Shown one piece after another: positions 12,701-23,220 of a DNA stretch of 64,000 nucleotides. The notes below the pieces were generated by a model. That model worked only from the letters and a program-made list of their open reading frames with translations. It made no database searches and was not told the DNA's origin. Origin of the DNA: Molossus alvarezi (Eukaryota; Chordata; Mammalia; Chiroptera; Molossidae); NCBI GenBank assembly GCA_037176705.1, contig CM073905.1:28614986-28678985 (forward strand), read 5' to 3'. Positions within the stretch are counted from its first letter, which is position 1; every line of letters starts with the position of its first letter. Made by a program: the position numbers and the translations under genes.

Positions 12701-15450
12701 AGGAAATAGCTATGCTCTCAGGCCAAATAACCAGGTGTTTTCTTCCTTAAAATCAAGAGGAACCCAGAATGAGCAGGTTAAAAAGAACCCAGAATATGTA
12801 GCATGCCAAAATCCCAAATTGAGCACTTCTGAATCAGTCTCCGTAATAGTATTTTCATCTATTGAAACACACACAGGTTGAAAAAGCCTTTTCCAAACTG
12901 TCAATATCTCCTATTAACACTAACTATCCTCAAGGCAGAAATGAAGTTCAATAAACATCAAGAAGTGCCTTTGAAAGCAAAAGCCACTAGGTGCCTTAGG
13001 CCACTCACAGCTCCACGAATGCTGAACTACAAAGACACTATAGAGAAACAGCAAGTTCAAAAGCAAGCCAAACCCTTATCTGGATTAACTTGGCAACAAA
13101 TACCTGAACTCATTCAACATAGAATGAACTTTCTTTAGCGTGCTGGAAACCAGTATCACAGGCATGTGGGGAAAGATATAAGACATACAGCTCCTACTAC
13201 AATCAGTGTGAATAGCTACATGAGGCATGGGTCTCCAAAGAGCTGGCACACCCTTATCCAAACAGTGCCAGAGAAGGAAAGCAGCGTGAACAGCTGCACT
13301 TCCCTGGGTGGTGCCACTTCTTAGCACAGAAGAAACTAGAGTTGCCTCCTGAGAGTGGAAGCGTAACCACATCTCAGCCCCAGACCTAATGCCAGCAAAA
13401 TGCTACTCTCAGGCACCCAGAAGTGCAATATTGCAACAGGCTGGTCCAAGCTGTTATGGAAAAGCATCTTCCACTCTTCATCCATGCCTTAATACTGCTA
13501 CAATTCTAACCCAAATTGGCAGACTGAAGCAGGGAACCTCCACTGATAAAGTGCCTCAAAGGCTAGGGTCCGAGATAGGACTCCAGTACACATGAGCTTT
13601 GGTAGGTCTGATGTAATTCTACTTACTACAATAAACTTGGAACGAACTGCATCCATGAGCCAACAATCCAAGGACAGGGAGCCTGGTGACAGGTGATCAG
13701 GCCAAAAACCAAAAACCACCACCTGTACCAGCAAATTAAAACCAGGACTTCTAAATAATAGTAGTAGCTGGGGACTAAACCTGTGTGGTTCTCACTTCCT
13801 CCTCTGTACAATGGACCTAAAAGGATAATGTAACTTATGTAAAGCCTGGTATCTGTTTAAGTGAAAGGAACCATCTGCACTGTCCTCACCACAGCTATCT
13901 CAAGAGGCAAAGTCCACAAACGGTCTCAAGTTCCCTCAAGGGCCCATACCCAGGAATAAAGAGGAAGGGGCCAGGATGGAGATAGTGATGTCATGCTATG
14001 AAGTCTGACTCTGGTGGCTGGTACAGCTGCGAAAGACTGGGGCCCTGACTCAGCTGAACCCAGGGCTAAATAAATTCCAAAACAAACACAGAACTTCAGA
14101 AAACAGCCCTGTGTCCCAACACCTCACATATATGTAAGCCATAAACTCCCCAATATTACAAACTCCAGGACTCTACAATTAACTTGGAATAAGTAAGTTA
14201 AACGCTTTAGTCAAGGCAAGAGCCAAATCTGGGCATCATGGAAAAAGAGTGCAAGAAAGTCTGTCTCCTAGTTTTCTGGAGATGGCATGTTGCCAATTTG
14301 GCAGCCTCTGAACCCAGCATACAGCATAAATCTTCCGACACATAAAGCAAGGAACTCCTTCTTAAACCTGTTTCCAATCCTACTTACAGAAGAAACAGAG
14401 TCTAGAGCAGGTTTCCCCAAAGAGTGGTCAGGGGATAACCTACATCACAAGTCCCTGGTGCAGAAACCTGGGTTTAATTTCTCAGGTTTGCGTTTTTAAC
14501 CAACTCCCCTGGCGATTCTTCCACGAACTTGGAGAGCTGTGCAGCTCTGTAAAAATTACTAGTGCTCCATCGGTTAAGTCAAAATCATTTTCCCCATACG
14601 CTGGACACTCAGGGGAGGTTTCACACACTCGGAATATTCAGATCTCACACTGGCCGACACGCCACCAGCCTCCGGGGCAGGGTAGACCACCCTCTGGGGG
14701 CGGCCTGCAGCTTGCACCTTTGAGCACACACAGTCCTCTCTCCAAAGGGGGCGGGGGAGGAGGGTGCAATTAAACTTTCCTGGCCCATTCTCTTCGAAGA
14801 CTCCTTCTGTCCCGCTCCTGCAGGAGTAAGGAGAGCGGCCGACGTCTGGGGTCAGCAGGAATGTGCCGGGAACCGACTTGATCGGAGAGAACCAGCCGGG
14901 CTAGGGACACCGATAACGTACAACCGTGAGGCCTAGAGGTGGCAAAAGGCCGCCCTCGTCTTTCCTTTTTCCCCAACTCGGGTGGAGGCGAGGGGTTAAG
15001 ACAATGCAGGACGCGAGGTCCAACTCGAACTTTTCGCCAACTCTGCCTCAATGGCTCTTGGTGGCTCCTCCGCGCTGTGACCGGGTCCCTGAGGAGACTG
15101 GAGAGAGGAACTTCGCTCCAGAAACGTGGCCCCAGTGTCGAGCAAGGGGCTCAGGGCCCGCAGCCCTCATCCGGCTGCCCACAGTGCGGCAGGCCCGGGA
15201 CCCCGCGGCTTCGCGAGGGGCTCTCACCTCGGCCCACCCGGCCTTCCAAAGGGTCCTTGCGAAAGTGGATCCCGTGCACGTCCACATGCGCCTCGCCGCC
15301 CGCGTTGACGGCCCAAATAACGCTCTCGGGCAGCCCGGCTCCCGCGGAGCCAACCACGCCGAGCCCCGGCCCGCTGAGCGCCGGCAGCAGCAGCAGCAGC
15401 AGTCGCAGGAGCGCCACAGCGGCCCCCTCCACCGCCCGGGCCCCCAGCAT
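6542..15450 (-). CDS. MLEC: malectin, five coding exons
   Basis: Malectin is an ER-resident type I membrane lectin that binds diglucosylated high-mannose N-glycans and works with ribophorin I in glycoprotein quality control (family knowledge). Joining exons 15450-15228, 9803-9625, 9058-8882, 8788-8731 and 6771-6542 gives one open frame of 288 aa, close to the human length I recall (292). Every intron is GT-AG. Visible parts are a Leu-rich signal peptide (about residues 14-25 plus a short tail), the malectin beta-sandwich lectin domain (from about residue 41 to about 205), an acidic run of eight Glu (227-234), and a C-terminal membrane helix (about 267-285) followed by a very short cytosolic end. 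The start at 15450 has a strong Kozak context (GCCGCCATGC). An upstream in-frame extension begins only with TTG and is not used. I recognised the protein from memory of the mammalian sequence. Confidence 0.97.
7308..7528 (+). mobile_element. VES SINE, older subtype
   Basis: It has a tRNA-like head (CCTAGCTGGGTGGCTCAG), a (CT) stretch and an AATCAATAAA-type tail. The 15-bp target-site duplication AGACAACAGGATGAG lies at 7293-7307 and 7529-7543. It is in MLEC intron 4, antisense to the gene. Confidence 0.92.
7643..7922 (+). mobile_element. VES SINE, young subtype
   Basis: Full-length copy with A box (TGGCTCAGCGG) and B box (GGTTCGGTTCCC) intact and a tail containing GGTGAGGATAAAA plus a long A/T-rich run. 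The target-site duplication AAAAATCAGCCTGGG lies at 7628-7642 and 7923-7937 without mismatch, which suggests recent insertion. It is in MLEC intron 4. Confidence 0.95.
8030..8271 (+). mobile_element. VES SINE
   Basis: Full-length copy with a target-site duplication AATAAATGAACTTTG at 8015-8029 and 8272-8286. The body differs from the young subtype at many sites (CACAGACCAATGAGTCACGG). It is the second plus-strand SINE within 400 bp in MLEC intron 4. Confidence 0.94.
8731..8788 (-). CDS. MLEC: MLEC coding exon 4 (end of lectin domain)
   Basis: The exon is only 58 nt, flanked by TTCCTTAG|GGG and ATG|GTAAG. It encodes [19 protein letters not shown] plus the first base of the next Asp codon. The isoleucine-leucine pair differs from the Ile-Met I remember in human, a conservative change. 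Confidence 0.95.
8882..9058 (-). CDS. MLEC: MLEC coding exon 3 (lectin domain)
   Basis: The exon is 177 nt (59 codons), phase 0 at both ends, with acceptor CTTGGAAG|GTA and donor AAG|GTAATG. It encodes [18 protein letters not shown] through GKLYIEFVK, the second half of the malectin beta-sandwich. Confidence 0.96.
9625..9803 (-). CDS. MLEC: MLEC coding exon 2 (lectin domain)
   Basis: The exon is 179 nt, with acceptor TTTTTTCCCCAG|CC and donor AAG|GTGAGG. It encodes [18 protein letters not shown] through VYFAQSQQK. It carries Tyr-rich strands of the malectin domain, whose aromatic residues line the diglucose pocket in the family. It completes Ala75 across the junction and ends in phase 0. Confidence 0.96.
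10530..10605 (+). repeat. L2/MIR 3'-end fragment
   Basis: CCTAACAAGGTCCCTGGCAC and AAGTAGGCACTTGATG resemble the shared L2/MIR end. Confidence 0.45.
12125..12265 (+). repeat. MIR in MLEC intron 1
   Basis: TGGATTTGAATCTTGGCTCT and CTCACCTGTAGAATGGGGTT match the MIR core. Confidence 0.68.
14405..14560 (+). mobile_element. possible MER5-type hAT fragment
   Basis: GGTTTCCCCAAAGAGTGGTC, CAGAAACCTGGGTTTAATTT and CCTGGCGATTCTTCCACG recall MER5A but are very diverged. It is in MLEC intron-1-side sequence just before the CpG island. Confidence 0.4.
15228..15450 (-). CDS. MLEC: MLEC coding exon 1 (signal peptide, start of lectin domain)
   Basis: The exon encodes 74 codons plus one base, from the MLGARAVEG start through the Leu-rich signal peptide to the conserved segment ending PLEGRVGR. 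The donor reads GAG|GTGAGAG (phase 1). It lies inside a CpG island. The reading frame continues past the donor for some codons, but that continuation is intronic. Confidence 0.95.
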
Positions 15451-15780
15451 GGCGGCCACCACAGCAGGGGCAGCCTCCGCCAACCCTCGTCCTCAGCCGG
15501 CCTCCAGGCCGCCCTGGACTCAGAGAAACAGCGCCGCGGGCCGCTCTGCCTCAACCGCCGAGGACATGTCGTTCTCAGGCCTCCTTCTCAGCCACGGCGG
15601 CCGCCTCCTACCTCAGGGCCAACCTATCCCCTCGCCCAACCCCCGGCCACGGTGTGCAGCCAATCAGCGCCTGGTCCTCATTAATTACCCAACTCCCCTC
15701 CAGGAGACATCCCCCCATTGGCTGCCAGGAGCGGGGAAGGGTGTGGCTACTCCCAGGCGCCGGCCCAACCATCAAGCACA
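15451..15780 (-). promoter_or_regulatory. MLEC: MLEC CpG-island core promoter and 5'UTR
   Basis: This is GC- and CpG-rich sequence directly upstream of the MLEC start. A CCAAT box lies at 15660-15664 (plus strand) and an inverted one at 15717-15721, about 210 and 270 bp from the start codon. There is no TATA box at a convincing distance, as expected of a housekeeping CpG promoter. The transcription start cannot be fixed from sequence alone and probably lies at about 15500-15620. The wider CpG-rich zone runs from about 14650 to 16400. Confidence 0.7.
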
Positions 15781-15929
15781 GGAGGGAGCGCGCGCAAAGG
15801 TTCGGAGTTCAGTTGAAACGGTGGTTCAATACGGAAGTGGTGGGGTGCAGCGCCCAGCCGGCCCCGGAATCCCGCAGCTGCATAGGAAAGGTGGCCTAGG
15901 GAGGAACGTTTAGGGTAGAGCTCACTGAC

Positions 15930-16335
15930 ACGTCGCCAGAACTTCCGGTGCCCCAGATCCTAGGACCAAATAGGCTCCGGAGGGGGCGTGGCCGACTTTC
16001 CTTCATCCTCTTTCTCAGGGAGAGGCGTGAACATAAGCTCTAGTAGAAGCAATGGACACTCTTCCAACGTGAGAGTCTTTTTCCCCCCGTGAGTCAGAGA
16101 ACCCATCCTCCCATAGAGAGGCCACATGCACAGATCTTCAGGGCAGATTTCACGAGGACAAGACCCCGCCCCCACCCCTTAGCGGGTTCGGGGCTGGTGG
16201 TAGCGTCCAGACAGTCGTCCAATCATAAGGCTCCAACGCAGCGGAAACGCGTGGCTTTGTGGGGGAGGGGCCCCAGGCTACCCTTGTTTCATGGCAACGG
16301 CTGCGGCCTAGCGTCGGAGGGGCGGGGCCGGGGCT
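15930..16335. promoter_or_regulatory. second promoter-like motif cluster in the MLEC CpG island
   Basis: There is an ETS/GABP-type ACTTCCGGTG at 15941-15950, a CCAAT box at 16219-16223, an RFX X-box-like GTTTCATGGCAAC at 16286-16298 and an Sp1 box GGGGCGGGGC at 16319-16328. The cluster sits 0.5-0.9 kb upstream of the MLEC start. It could be distal MLEC promoter, an alternative first exon or a divergent non-coding transcript start. Confidence 0.45.
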
Positions 16336-17554
16336 TCCCCAGCCCGCGAGCGAGGAGTTGCGGACGGAACCCAGTCTAAAGGCTCCACACTGGCAGAACC
16401 CGAGCTCCCTGTCAGCTCTCTTGACAGTTCACCCAGTGCTCTCTTACACTGGCGATCCCTGCGCTGTGGCTGCTGCCGGGACGACCACTTTTTAGATAGA
16501 GAAACAGGTCCAGAGAGGGGCAGAGTTTTGCCCAGAGGGTCATACATCAAGTTTAGGGCTCAGCCAAGGGAAAACCCCATTTATCTTGTTTGTTCCACAA
16601 ATATTATAGAGATCCTACTAGGGTTGTCAGATTTAGCAGATAAAATACATGAAGCCCAGTTAAATTTGAATTTCAAATAAACAAATGGGACATGCTTAAG
16701 CAAAAAAATAATTGTCTAAAATTCAAATTGGGCTTTTGCATTTACCTTACTGGAGGCCAGGCAATGAGCTTTGTGCAGCAGTGAACCCAAACTCACCAAG
16801 CATCCTGTATGAGAATCACAGTCCCACGATTCAATTAATTAATTAGTTAGAACAATGATGAGTACTATAAAGGAAAAAAATGGGGTACCAAAATGGAGAG
16901 CATCCATAGGTTTGTGGGATTTTTTTAGCCTTTCTCCCCCCACCCCCCGTAGGGGGTTTTAAATGCATCAGAATTCCTTCCCCAGTCCCCAAGGTCACAC
17001 AGGAGTAACTTTTGGACTGTCCTCTCCCAGTCCCACTTCCCCCCTCTGTTTTGCAAGGATCTGGACTTGCTTCCTCCCATAGACATGTTTCCCCTCCCAA
17101 GGCCTCTCTGAGGCCCTGCACTTGGGTTTCTAATCAGACAGTCTTCTCTCTGAAAACTGGCATCTTTGGAGGAACCTGACAAGTTAGAGCTTGAATAGCA
17201 CTAAGAGCAGAGTGATGGGGGCTTCCTAACCCCACCCCCACCAGTTAACCTGCAGAGCTCATGTTCCAGCCAGACTACACTGCATCCAGGAACTGACATT
17301 TATTTTATCCTCAAGGCAGTCTAGTTCAGGAGAAAACTATCACAAAAGTGGATTAGACCTTCTTCAAAAGGCCTTAACTTTGAGCCTTCTTTCAGCCCCC
17401 CAGGTCCTCAGTCACTGGAGGAAGTGAACAAGATACCTGCTTGGATTACCCTTGTACTGAAGAGCTTGTTCCCATTTTTGAGATTCAGCTGCTTGTGGAT
17501 AAGGCTATCTTTCAGGTAAAATGAAATTTCTGAGACCCTGGAGGGCAGGATGAG

Positions 17555-17702
17555 GATGGGATCTGAGTTAGACTGCCTGGATTCCAAGCCCTGCTCCACC
17601 ACTTACTCATTGTGTGGCCTTGAGCAAGTAATGTCCTCTCTGAGTTTCTGTTTTCTCAACTGTGAAAGACATAATAATAGTTCTTCAAAGGATGGATGTA
17701 GG
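17555..17702 (+). repeat. MIR, truncated by SINE
   Basis: GACTGCCTGGATTCCAAGCC, CTTGAGCAAGTAATGTCCTC and CTGAGTTTCTGTTTTCTCAA match MIR. Confidence 0.72.
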
Positions 17703-17880
17703 GCCCTGGCTGCTTAGAGCCTCGACCCACGGACCACAGTCGCAGGTTCAATTCTGGTCAAGGGCACATATCTTGGTTGCAGTTTGTCTCCGCCCCGGTC
17801 AGGGTTGTTCCAGAGGCAACCAGTCCACGTGTCCCTCTCACGTCGATGTTTCTCTCTCTCTCTCTCTCCCTCCCTCCCAC
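17703..17880 (+). mobile_element. VES SINE with A-box deletion
   Basis: GCCCTGGCT joins directly to GCTTAGAGCC, so about 16 nt containing the Pol III A box are missing. There is no A-rich tail: the element stops at CCCTCCCACT and abuts an L1 3' fragment. It interrupts a MIR. Confidence 0.85.
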
Positions 17881-18270
17881 TAGATTATTATTCAACCAGA
17901 AATAGTAGTGAAGTACTGACACATGCTACAAAACAGAGGAAACTTGAAAACATTATGCTGAGTAAAAGAAGCCAGATACAAAAGATCACAAACTCTACTA
18001 CTGCAGTTATATGAAATGTCCAGAACAGGCAAATCTATAGAGACAGAAAGTACATTAGTAGTTGTCTGAGGCTGGGAGAGCAGGTAAATTGGGGGATGAT
18101 AGCTAAAGGGAATGGGGTTTCCCTTTGGGGTGAAGAAAATATCTAAAATTGATTGTAGTGATGGTTGTACACCTCTGTGAATATACTAAAAACCATCAAA
18201 TTATACATGTTAAATGGGTGAATTGTATAGTGTGTGTATTAAATCTAAATAAAATTGTTACCAAAAATAA
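17881..18270 (+). mobile_element. old L1 (L1M) 3' end
   Basis: Diagnostic text includes CTTGAAAACATTATGCTGAG, TATGAAATGTCCAGAACAGG and ACTAAAAACCATCAAATTAT, ending in AATAAAATTGTTACC. Plus orientation, 5'-truncated, abutting a SINE on its left. Confidence 0.8.
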
Positions 18271-18276
18271 AAGGGA

Positions 18277-18352
18277 GGAGGTGGGGGTAGAGGTGGAGGA
18301 GGAGGAAGAGGAAGAGGAAGAGGAAGAGGAAGAAGAGGAGGAGACTTCAATG
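18277..18352. repeat. purine-rich (GGA/GAA)n low-complexity tract
   Basis: AGGGGAGGAGG-type sequence becomes a GAGGAA/GAGGAGGAA repeat directly after the L1 tail, from which it probably grew. Confidence 0.9.
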
Positions 18353-18655
18353 TATACTAGAATAGAATAGTCATTAGAACAGTGCCTGGCACAGGCCAGG
18401 CAGGCACTCACCTGATTATTATCCTCAAATGAAAGGGTCCCCTGAGTTCTTGCTTTCTGCAACTTGTACCCAGAGCCATGCTTTTAGGAATGCCCGGAGC
18501 CCATGATAAGTAAAATCACTGAAGTCGCAGCCTCCTCAAACTCCTTTCCGCTGAAGAACCCTGGACCCCTTGAGAGTGACAATGTCTTCTGTACCCTGTA
18601 CTCTATCACCCTGGGGCTAGGAAAATAGGTGGTACCATTTAATAAGGGATTTTCT

Positions 18656-18760
18656 TTTTCCTTTTTTTTTTTATTTTACGGTACATGCCCCTAGCAGGAA
18701 CCAAACCCGGGACTCTCTGGTTCGCAGGCTGACACTCCAACCGCTGAGCCAAACGGGGCT
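18656..18760 (-). mobile_element. head-only mini VES SINE (105 bp)
   Basis: On the minus strand it holds only the tRNA-like head with A and B boxes, followed at once by a poly(A) tail. The middle and CT-rich parts are absent. Flanks AATAAGGGATTTTCT (18641-18655) and AACGAGGGATTTTCT (18761-18775) form a target-site duplication with 13 of 15 matches, so it moved as a unit. Confidence 0.8.
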
Positions 18761-19444
18761 AACGAGGGATTTTCTAACAGAAGCATTGGGCCCCTCAATT
18801 CACCAAGCCCCTCAATTCTCTTGTCTTATCTCATGAGATTCTTACACCATAGAAAATCCCATAACTTATTCTCTCCATTCATAATTGAGAAAACGGAAGC
18901 TCAGAGGGATAGAGGCCAGTAGTTTTCAAATGGCAGGCATTGTTCCCACAAGCAGAAGTTAGTGCCTATAGAATGAGGTCTCATCTGAGAGGTCTGGCTC
19001 AGGAACAGTCTCCTATGGGCAAGGGGTCACTGGGGGGGGGGCATTAAGTTTATCTCAAAGCTGAGAGGACAGTAGGAGCAGGACTCAGGGCTGGGATGGA
19101 GGTGGGGGCAGGAGACCAAGGGGTTAGGGTTGCAGCTGCCAAGCCAGACTAGAGGGCCTGACCCCAGGACAGGATTATATCCAAAGACACTGACCTACAG
19201 GAGTCCCCAAATAGCCCCAGGACTGGCTATCTACAAGGCTGGGAGTCTGAGCTCTGGGAAAGCTGAGAATAAGGGCGAGAGTCCCCAAGTGGCCCCAGGC
19301 CCAGGCCATTTGTCTACAAACAATGGGCTCCAGCCTCCAATTTCTTCTGCCTGCTGGGGAAGGTCATCCCCATCTGAGAGCCCAAGGACACTTTCAGTGG
19401 CTCCTTTTCTGCCTCCTTCAGCTGGGGCTGGTTTTATGTAAAAA

Positions 19445-20224
19445 TTACTTCAAATCTGTGCAGCAACAGGAACTCTCGTGCATCGCTGGTGGTACAGCCA
19501 CTGTGGAAGAGTTTGGCAGCTACCTACAAAACCAAACATATTCTTCCCATGAGATCCAGCAACTGCATTCCTTGGTACCTACCCAAAGGAGTTGAACACA
19601 GGTCCACATAAAAACCTGCGCATGGGTGTTTACAGCAGCTTCATTCATATTTGTCAAAACTGGAAGCAAACAAGATGTCCTTGAGTAGGTAATGGATAAT
19701 CTATAATAACATTCCAGGCATTGGCATACTATTTAGTGCTAAAAAAGAAATGAGTTGTCAAGCCAGGAAAAGGCATGGAAGAACCTTAAATGCAAATAAC
19801 TAAGTGAAAGAAGCCCATCTGAAAAGGCTACATACTTAGGATTCCGACCATGACATTCTAGAAAAGGTAAAACTATGGGGCCAGTAAGGCCAGTGGTTGC
19901 TGAAGGTTATGAGGAAGGGAGGGATGAATAGGTGGAGCACAGAGGACCTTTAGGGCAATGAAACTACTGTGTATGATACTGTACTATCGATACATGTCAT
20001 TGTACATTTGTCCAAGTCCACAGAACGGGTAACACCAAGAGTGAACCTTCATGTCAACTAGCCTTTGGGTGATAACAGTGTCAGTATAGGTTCATCAGTT
20101 GTAACAAATGTCTCACTCTGGTGGGCGATATAGATAGTAGGGGCAGTTGATGGTGGGGACAATGTGGGAACACTGTGTACCTTCTGTGAACCTAAGACTG
20201 CTCTAAAAATAAAGTCTACTTAAA
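19445..20224 (+). mobile_element. old L1 (L1M) 3' region
   Basis: About 780 bp of the classic L1M 3' region: ACCCAAAGGAGTTGAACACA, TTTACAGCAGCTTCATTCAT, CAAGATGTCCTTGAGTAGGT, GGATACATGTCAT-like text, and an end at CTGCTCTAAAAATAAAGTCT. Heavily mutated, no open frame. Confidence 0.87.
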
Positions 20225-20514
20225 CATGGACTTCAAACCCTTTAGCATCCTCTCAGGATGGATTTGCCTTCCATGGAGTGACAAGAATAGGCAGGTGGAA
20301 CTGGGTTCAGTTCCTTTCTCAGTGGCTTCTCCGCTCTGTCGCTCCTTTTCTCTAATCATTTCTCTCCTAAAATACAAAAAGATAATCCACTTCATCTTAG
20401 ATGCAAAATACAAACTGAAGTTTGCCAGAGGGGGGAGGGGTGGGGGTTGGACAGGTAAGGGGAAGGGGATTAAGAAGTACAAACTTCCAGTTATAAAACA
20501 GGTCACAGGGATGT

Positions 20515-20690
20515 AATAATATATGATAAGATTGTAATAACTATGAATGGTGACAGATGGTCACTATACTTATTATGGTGATCAAGTGGTAAGGTATGTA
20601 AATGTTAAATCACAATGTTGTACACTTGAAACTAGTATAATATTGTATGTTAACTATAATTAAAAATAAAATAAAATAATTTTTAAAAAT
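20515..20690 (+). mobile_element. old L1 3' tail
   Basis: GATTGTAATAACTATGAATG, GGTGACAGATGGTCACTATA and TTGTACACTTGAAACTAGTA, then AATTAAAAATAAAATAAAAT, match an L1MA/MB-type tail. Confidence 0.8.
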
Positions 20691-21099
20691 GATCATCCAC
20701 CTCACAGTTGTTGTAAAGATTAAATGAGATAGTTTCAAAATGGATATAAATTATTATTTTTTGTTTGTGGAAGAAAGATAAGCATTTTGAGGACAACTCA
20801 GAAAGAATTTTAAAAAGATAAAATTCACCATAATTCCATATAAAACTGGGCCAAGGCATGTAAATTCAGGCCCTGATGGAGCATATTCTCAATAACCATT
20901 GGTTCCCAGCCATTTGACTTTTACAGTCACCTCAAGAAATTGAGGGAATAGAGTGTCCCCATTTTGCAGATGCGAAGCTAAAATTCAGAAGGGCTAGGTG
21001 ATTAGCCCACACAATGAGGAGCCAAAATCTGTTTGGGTTTTCTTGTTTTGTTTTGTGTAGCTTCTAATCTATTGCTTTTCTCTGAGGCAGGCTCCCTAT

Positions 21100-21256
21100 C
21101 AAACACAGCTTGGTGCAAATCACAGTTCCACCATTAATCACTGTGACATTCGGTGAATAAATTCACCTCTCTGAGCCTCAGTTTCCTCATCTGTGAAATG
21201 GAGAGAAAAATTGTACGTACCTCATAGGATGGTGAGAAATAAAAAGACTTATTTTA
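21100..21256 (+). repeat. MIR, truncated by SINE
   Basis: CTCTGAGCCTCAGTTTCCTC and ATCTGTGAAATGGAGAG are the MIR core. Confidence 0.75.
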
Positions 21257-21510
21257 GCCCTGGCTGGTTTGGCTCAGCGGTTAGAGCGTCGGCCTGCGGT
21301 CCAGAGAGACCCAGGTTCAGTTCCCGCTAAGGGCATGTACCTCGGTTGCAGTTTGTCCCCGGCCCTGGTTGGTCGTGCAGGTGGCAGCCACTCGATGTGT
21401 CCCTTTCACGTCGATGTTTCTCTCTCTCTCTCTCTCTTCCTCTGTCTCCTGCCCACTCTATCTGAACAAAAAATGGAAAAATGTCCTCAAGTGAGGATAA
21501 AAAAAAAAAA
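21257..21510 (+). mobile_element. VES SINE, young subtype
   Basis: Full-length copy with a perfect 16-bp target-site duplication AAAAAGACTTATTTTA at 21241-21256 and 21511-21526. It is inserted at the 3' end of a MIR. Confidence 0.95.
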
Positions 21511-21619
21511 AAAAAGACTTATTTTAAACATGGAAAATAAAAAGGACACGTGTTAAGAGCTAGCACTGTGGGACTCTTGAGGCCACAGCTAAGTGCTCAA
21601 TAAATACTAGTCATGGGTG

Positions 21620-21800
21620 TTTGGAGACATGGAGACCAAGATTCAAGGCCTAGCTCCGCTTTTCAGAGATGTGTGGCCGTGGGAAAATCATTTCTCCTCT
21701 CCGGGCCTCAGTTACCTCATCTATAAAATAGGTATAAGAAGACCTACCATATAAGGGTGTCAGGAACCCTGCCTGGCTTATAGTAGGTCCTCAGTGCACA
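21620..21800 (+). repeat. MIR
   Basis: GGGCCTCAGTTACCTCATCT and CTGGCTTATAGTAGGTCCTC match the MIR core and tail. Confidence 0.7.
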
Positions 21801-22859
21801 GTGGCTATTAATCATATAAGAGAAACAATTATAGCATGTAATGCTGGTACTTGGTACATAGCAAAGACCTTGGTGAAGTGCCCAGGCTAAAAAGTTGAGA
21901 AAAAACCCTTCCACCCAAGGGAGGGAAAAGCCGAAGGGAACCAGAGTTCAAATGTGGAAAATGAACAGCTGCTTGTGAGCCCTCAGGGGCAGTTTCACCT
22001 TGACCCACAAAACTGAACAGGGGTGGGTCTTCCTGTACAGATAAGGATCAGAAGAACAAAGCATGCTATTAATTAAGTCTTGCCTATTTTAAGTTTATGG
22101 AATATTTTCCCCCTTAAAGATAAGCTCACAATAAAAGTTCAAAAGGTAAACACAAAAAGAGGGTGGAGGCCAGCCTTGCCTTCTGCTAAGCCTGTCCTGC
22201 CCGCCCTTGGACTCCAAAGTGGGTGGTCTGGTCCCAAAGCCAAGTTTCCTAGCCCAGGGCTAGACGGGGGACCAGAGCCATGTGGAGAGGCGGGGAACCA
22301 CAGTGTTGCGTGTTGCTTGGTCCTGGCCCCACGTGGGCAACTTGAACCAAGAGAAACCTGGCTGGGTCTCGAACTTCACAGGAGGGAGAATGGACTTGGC
22401 TTTCTTTACTTTCCTCAGAAGACTGAGTCACAGGGAAGGAGCCAGTCAGGCCTAGGACTGCCTAGAACAAGGCAGAAATACCAAGCACCTTCTCAACTGG
22501 ACTTCCCTTCTGGACTACAGTCTCTTCACCTGTACATGAGGTGATGAAAATTTTCAGTCTCCTGGAGTTAGGGTAAAGATTATATAAAGCAAAGTTCAGG
22601 GGGGTGCCTTACATGACCATCGTAAGCACTCCATATATGTTAGCTGTTCTTATTATCTCCTAGACTCTTTTGCCATCCTCTGCAGCCCCAGGCTCACAGC
22701 CATCTGGCAAGTATTTACTGACAGTGCAGTAGGCACCTGGTCAAGTGCAAGGGTCAGGAGATACAGCAGGGAATAAGTCCGACAAGACTCCTGCACTTAT
22801 GTCCCCAAAAGCCAATCAGGGAAAACACATGATAGAAAAGTGAACAAATGTATTCATTT

Positions 22860-23220
22860 ATATATTGGCGGCTTTTGTTCATTTATTCAATAAACAGTTG
22901 CTGAGTACGTACTAGACACAGGAGACAGACTGCAGTGAAGCACGTAGAAATGGTCTCTGCCTACATGGAACTTATATTCTAGGCAGGGATGGGGACAGCG
23001 AACGATAAGCAGATAAACAGAAATATATTGTAACATAGTAAATATGTCAGGTCACAACTTACATACGTGCTCTAAAGAATATAAATGAGATGTGGGAGTC
23101 CTTCTTTCAATAGGGGAGTCAAGGAGACATTAATCCGAGCCCCTAAAATAGAGAAGGGAAAAGCATTCCAGGAAGAGAGAACAGTATGTATGTGTGAAGG
23201 CCATGAGTCAGGCCTTCTAC
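22860..23220 (+). repeat. ancient interspersed repeat, family not named
   Basis: The order TTATTCAATAAACAGTTGCT, ACATGGAACTTATATTCTAG, then AAGCATTCCAGGAAGAGAGA and GTGAAGGCCATGAGTCAGG is shared with other copies in this window. It is an old mammalian repeat I recognise but cannot name safely. Confidence 0.6.

Larger units (their letters stand above)
9804..15227 (-). other. MLEC: MLEC intron 1
   Basis: A 5.4-kb intron with a MIR, an L2-like scrap and a short (AAAT) run at 11283-11300. It has no VES SINE. The left part is A/T-rich and otherwise featureless to me. Confidence 0.85.

Noticed and set aside
15451..15483. MLEC start at 15483
   Set aside because: The codon is TTG. The ATG at 15450 has a strong Kozak context and matches the known N-terminus.
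14926..15913. 252- and 324-codon open frames on the plus strand
   Set aside because: They overlap MLEC exon 1 and its CpG-island promoter on the opposite strand. Two frames are open at once, which is a GC effect.
19130..19595. Two overlapping open frames of about 100 codons
   Set aside because: No known protein similarity that I can see, and the second runs into an old L1 fragment. Chance frames.
21269..21556. Recurrent open frames starting [20 protein letters not shown] (also at 7655, 34593, 24474, 28005)
   Set aside because: They are translations of the same VES SINE, not a gene family.
22080..22544. 154-codon open frame on the plus strand
   Set aside because: No recognisable domain, codon use not gene-like, and no splice or promoter context.
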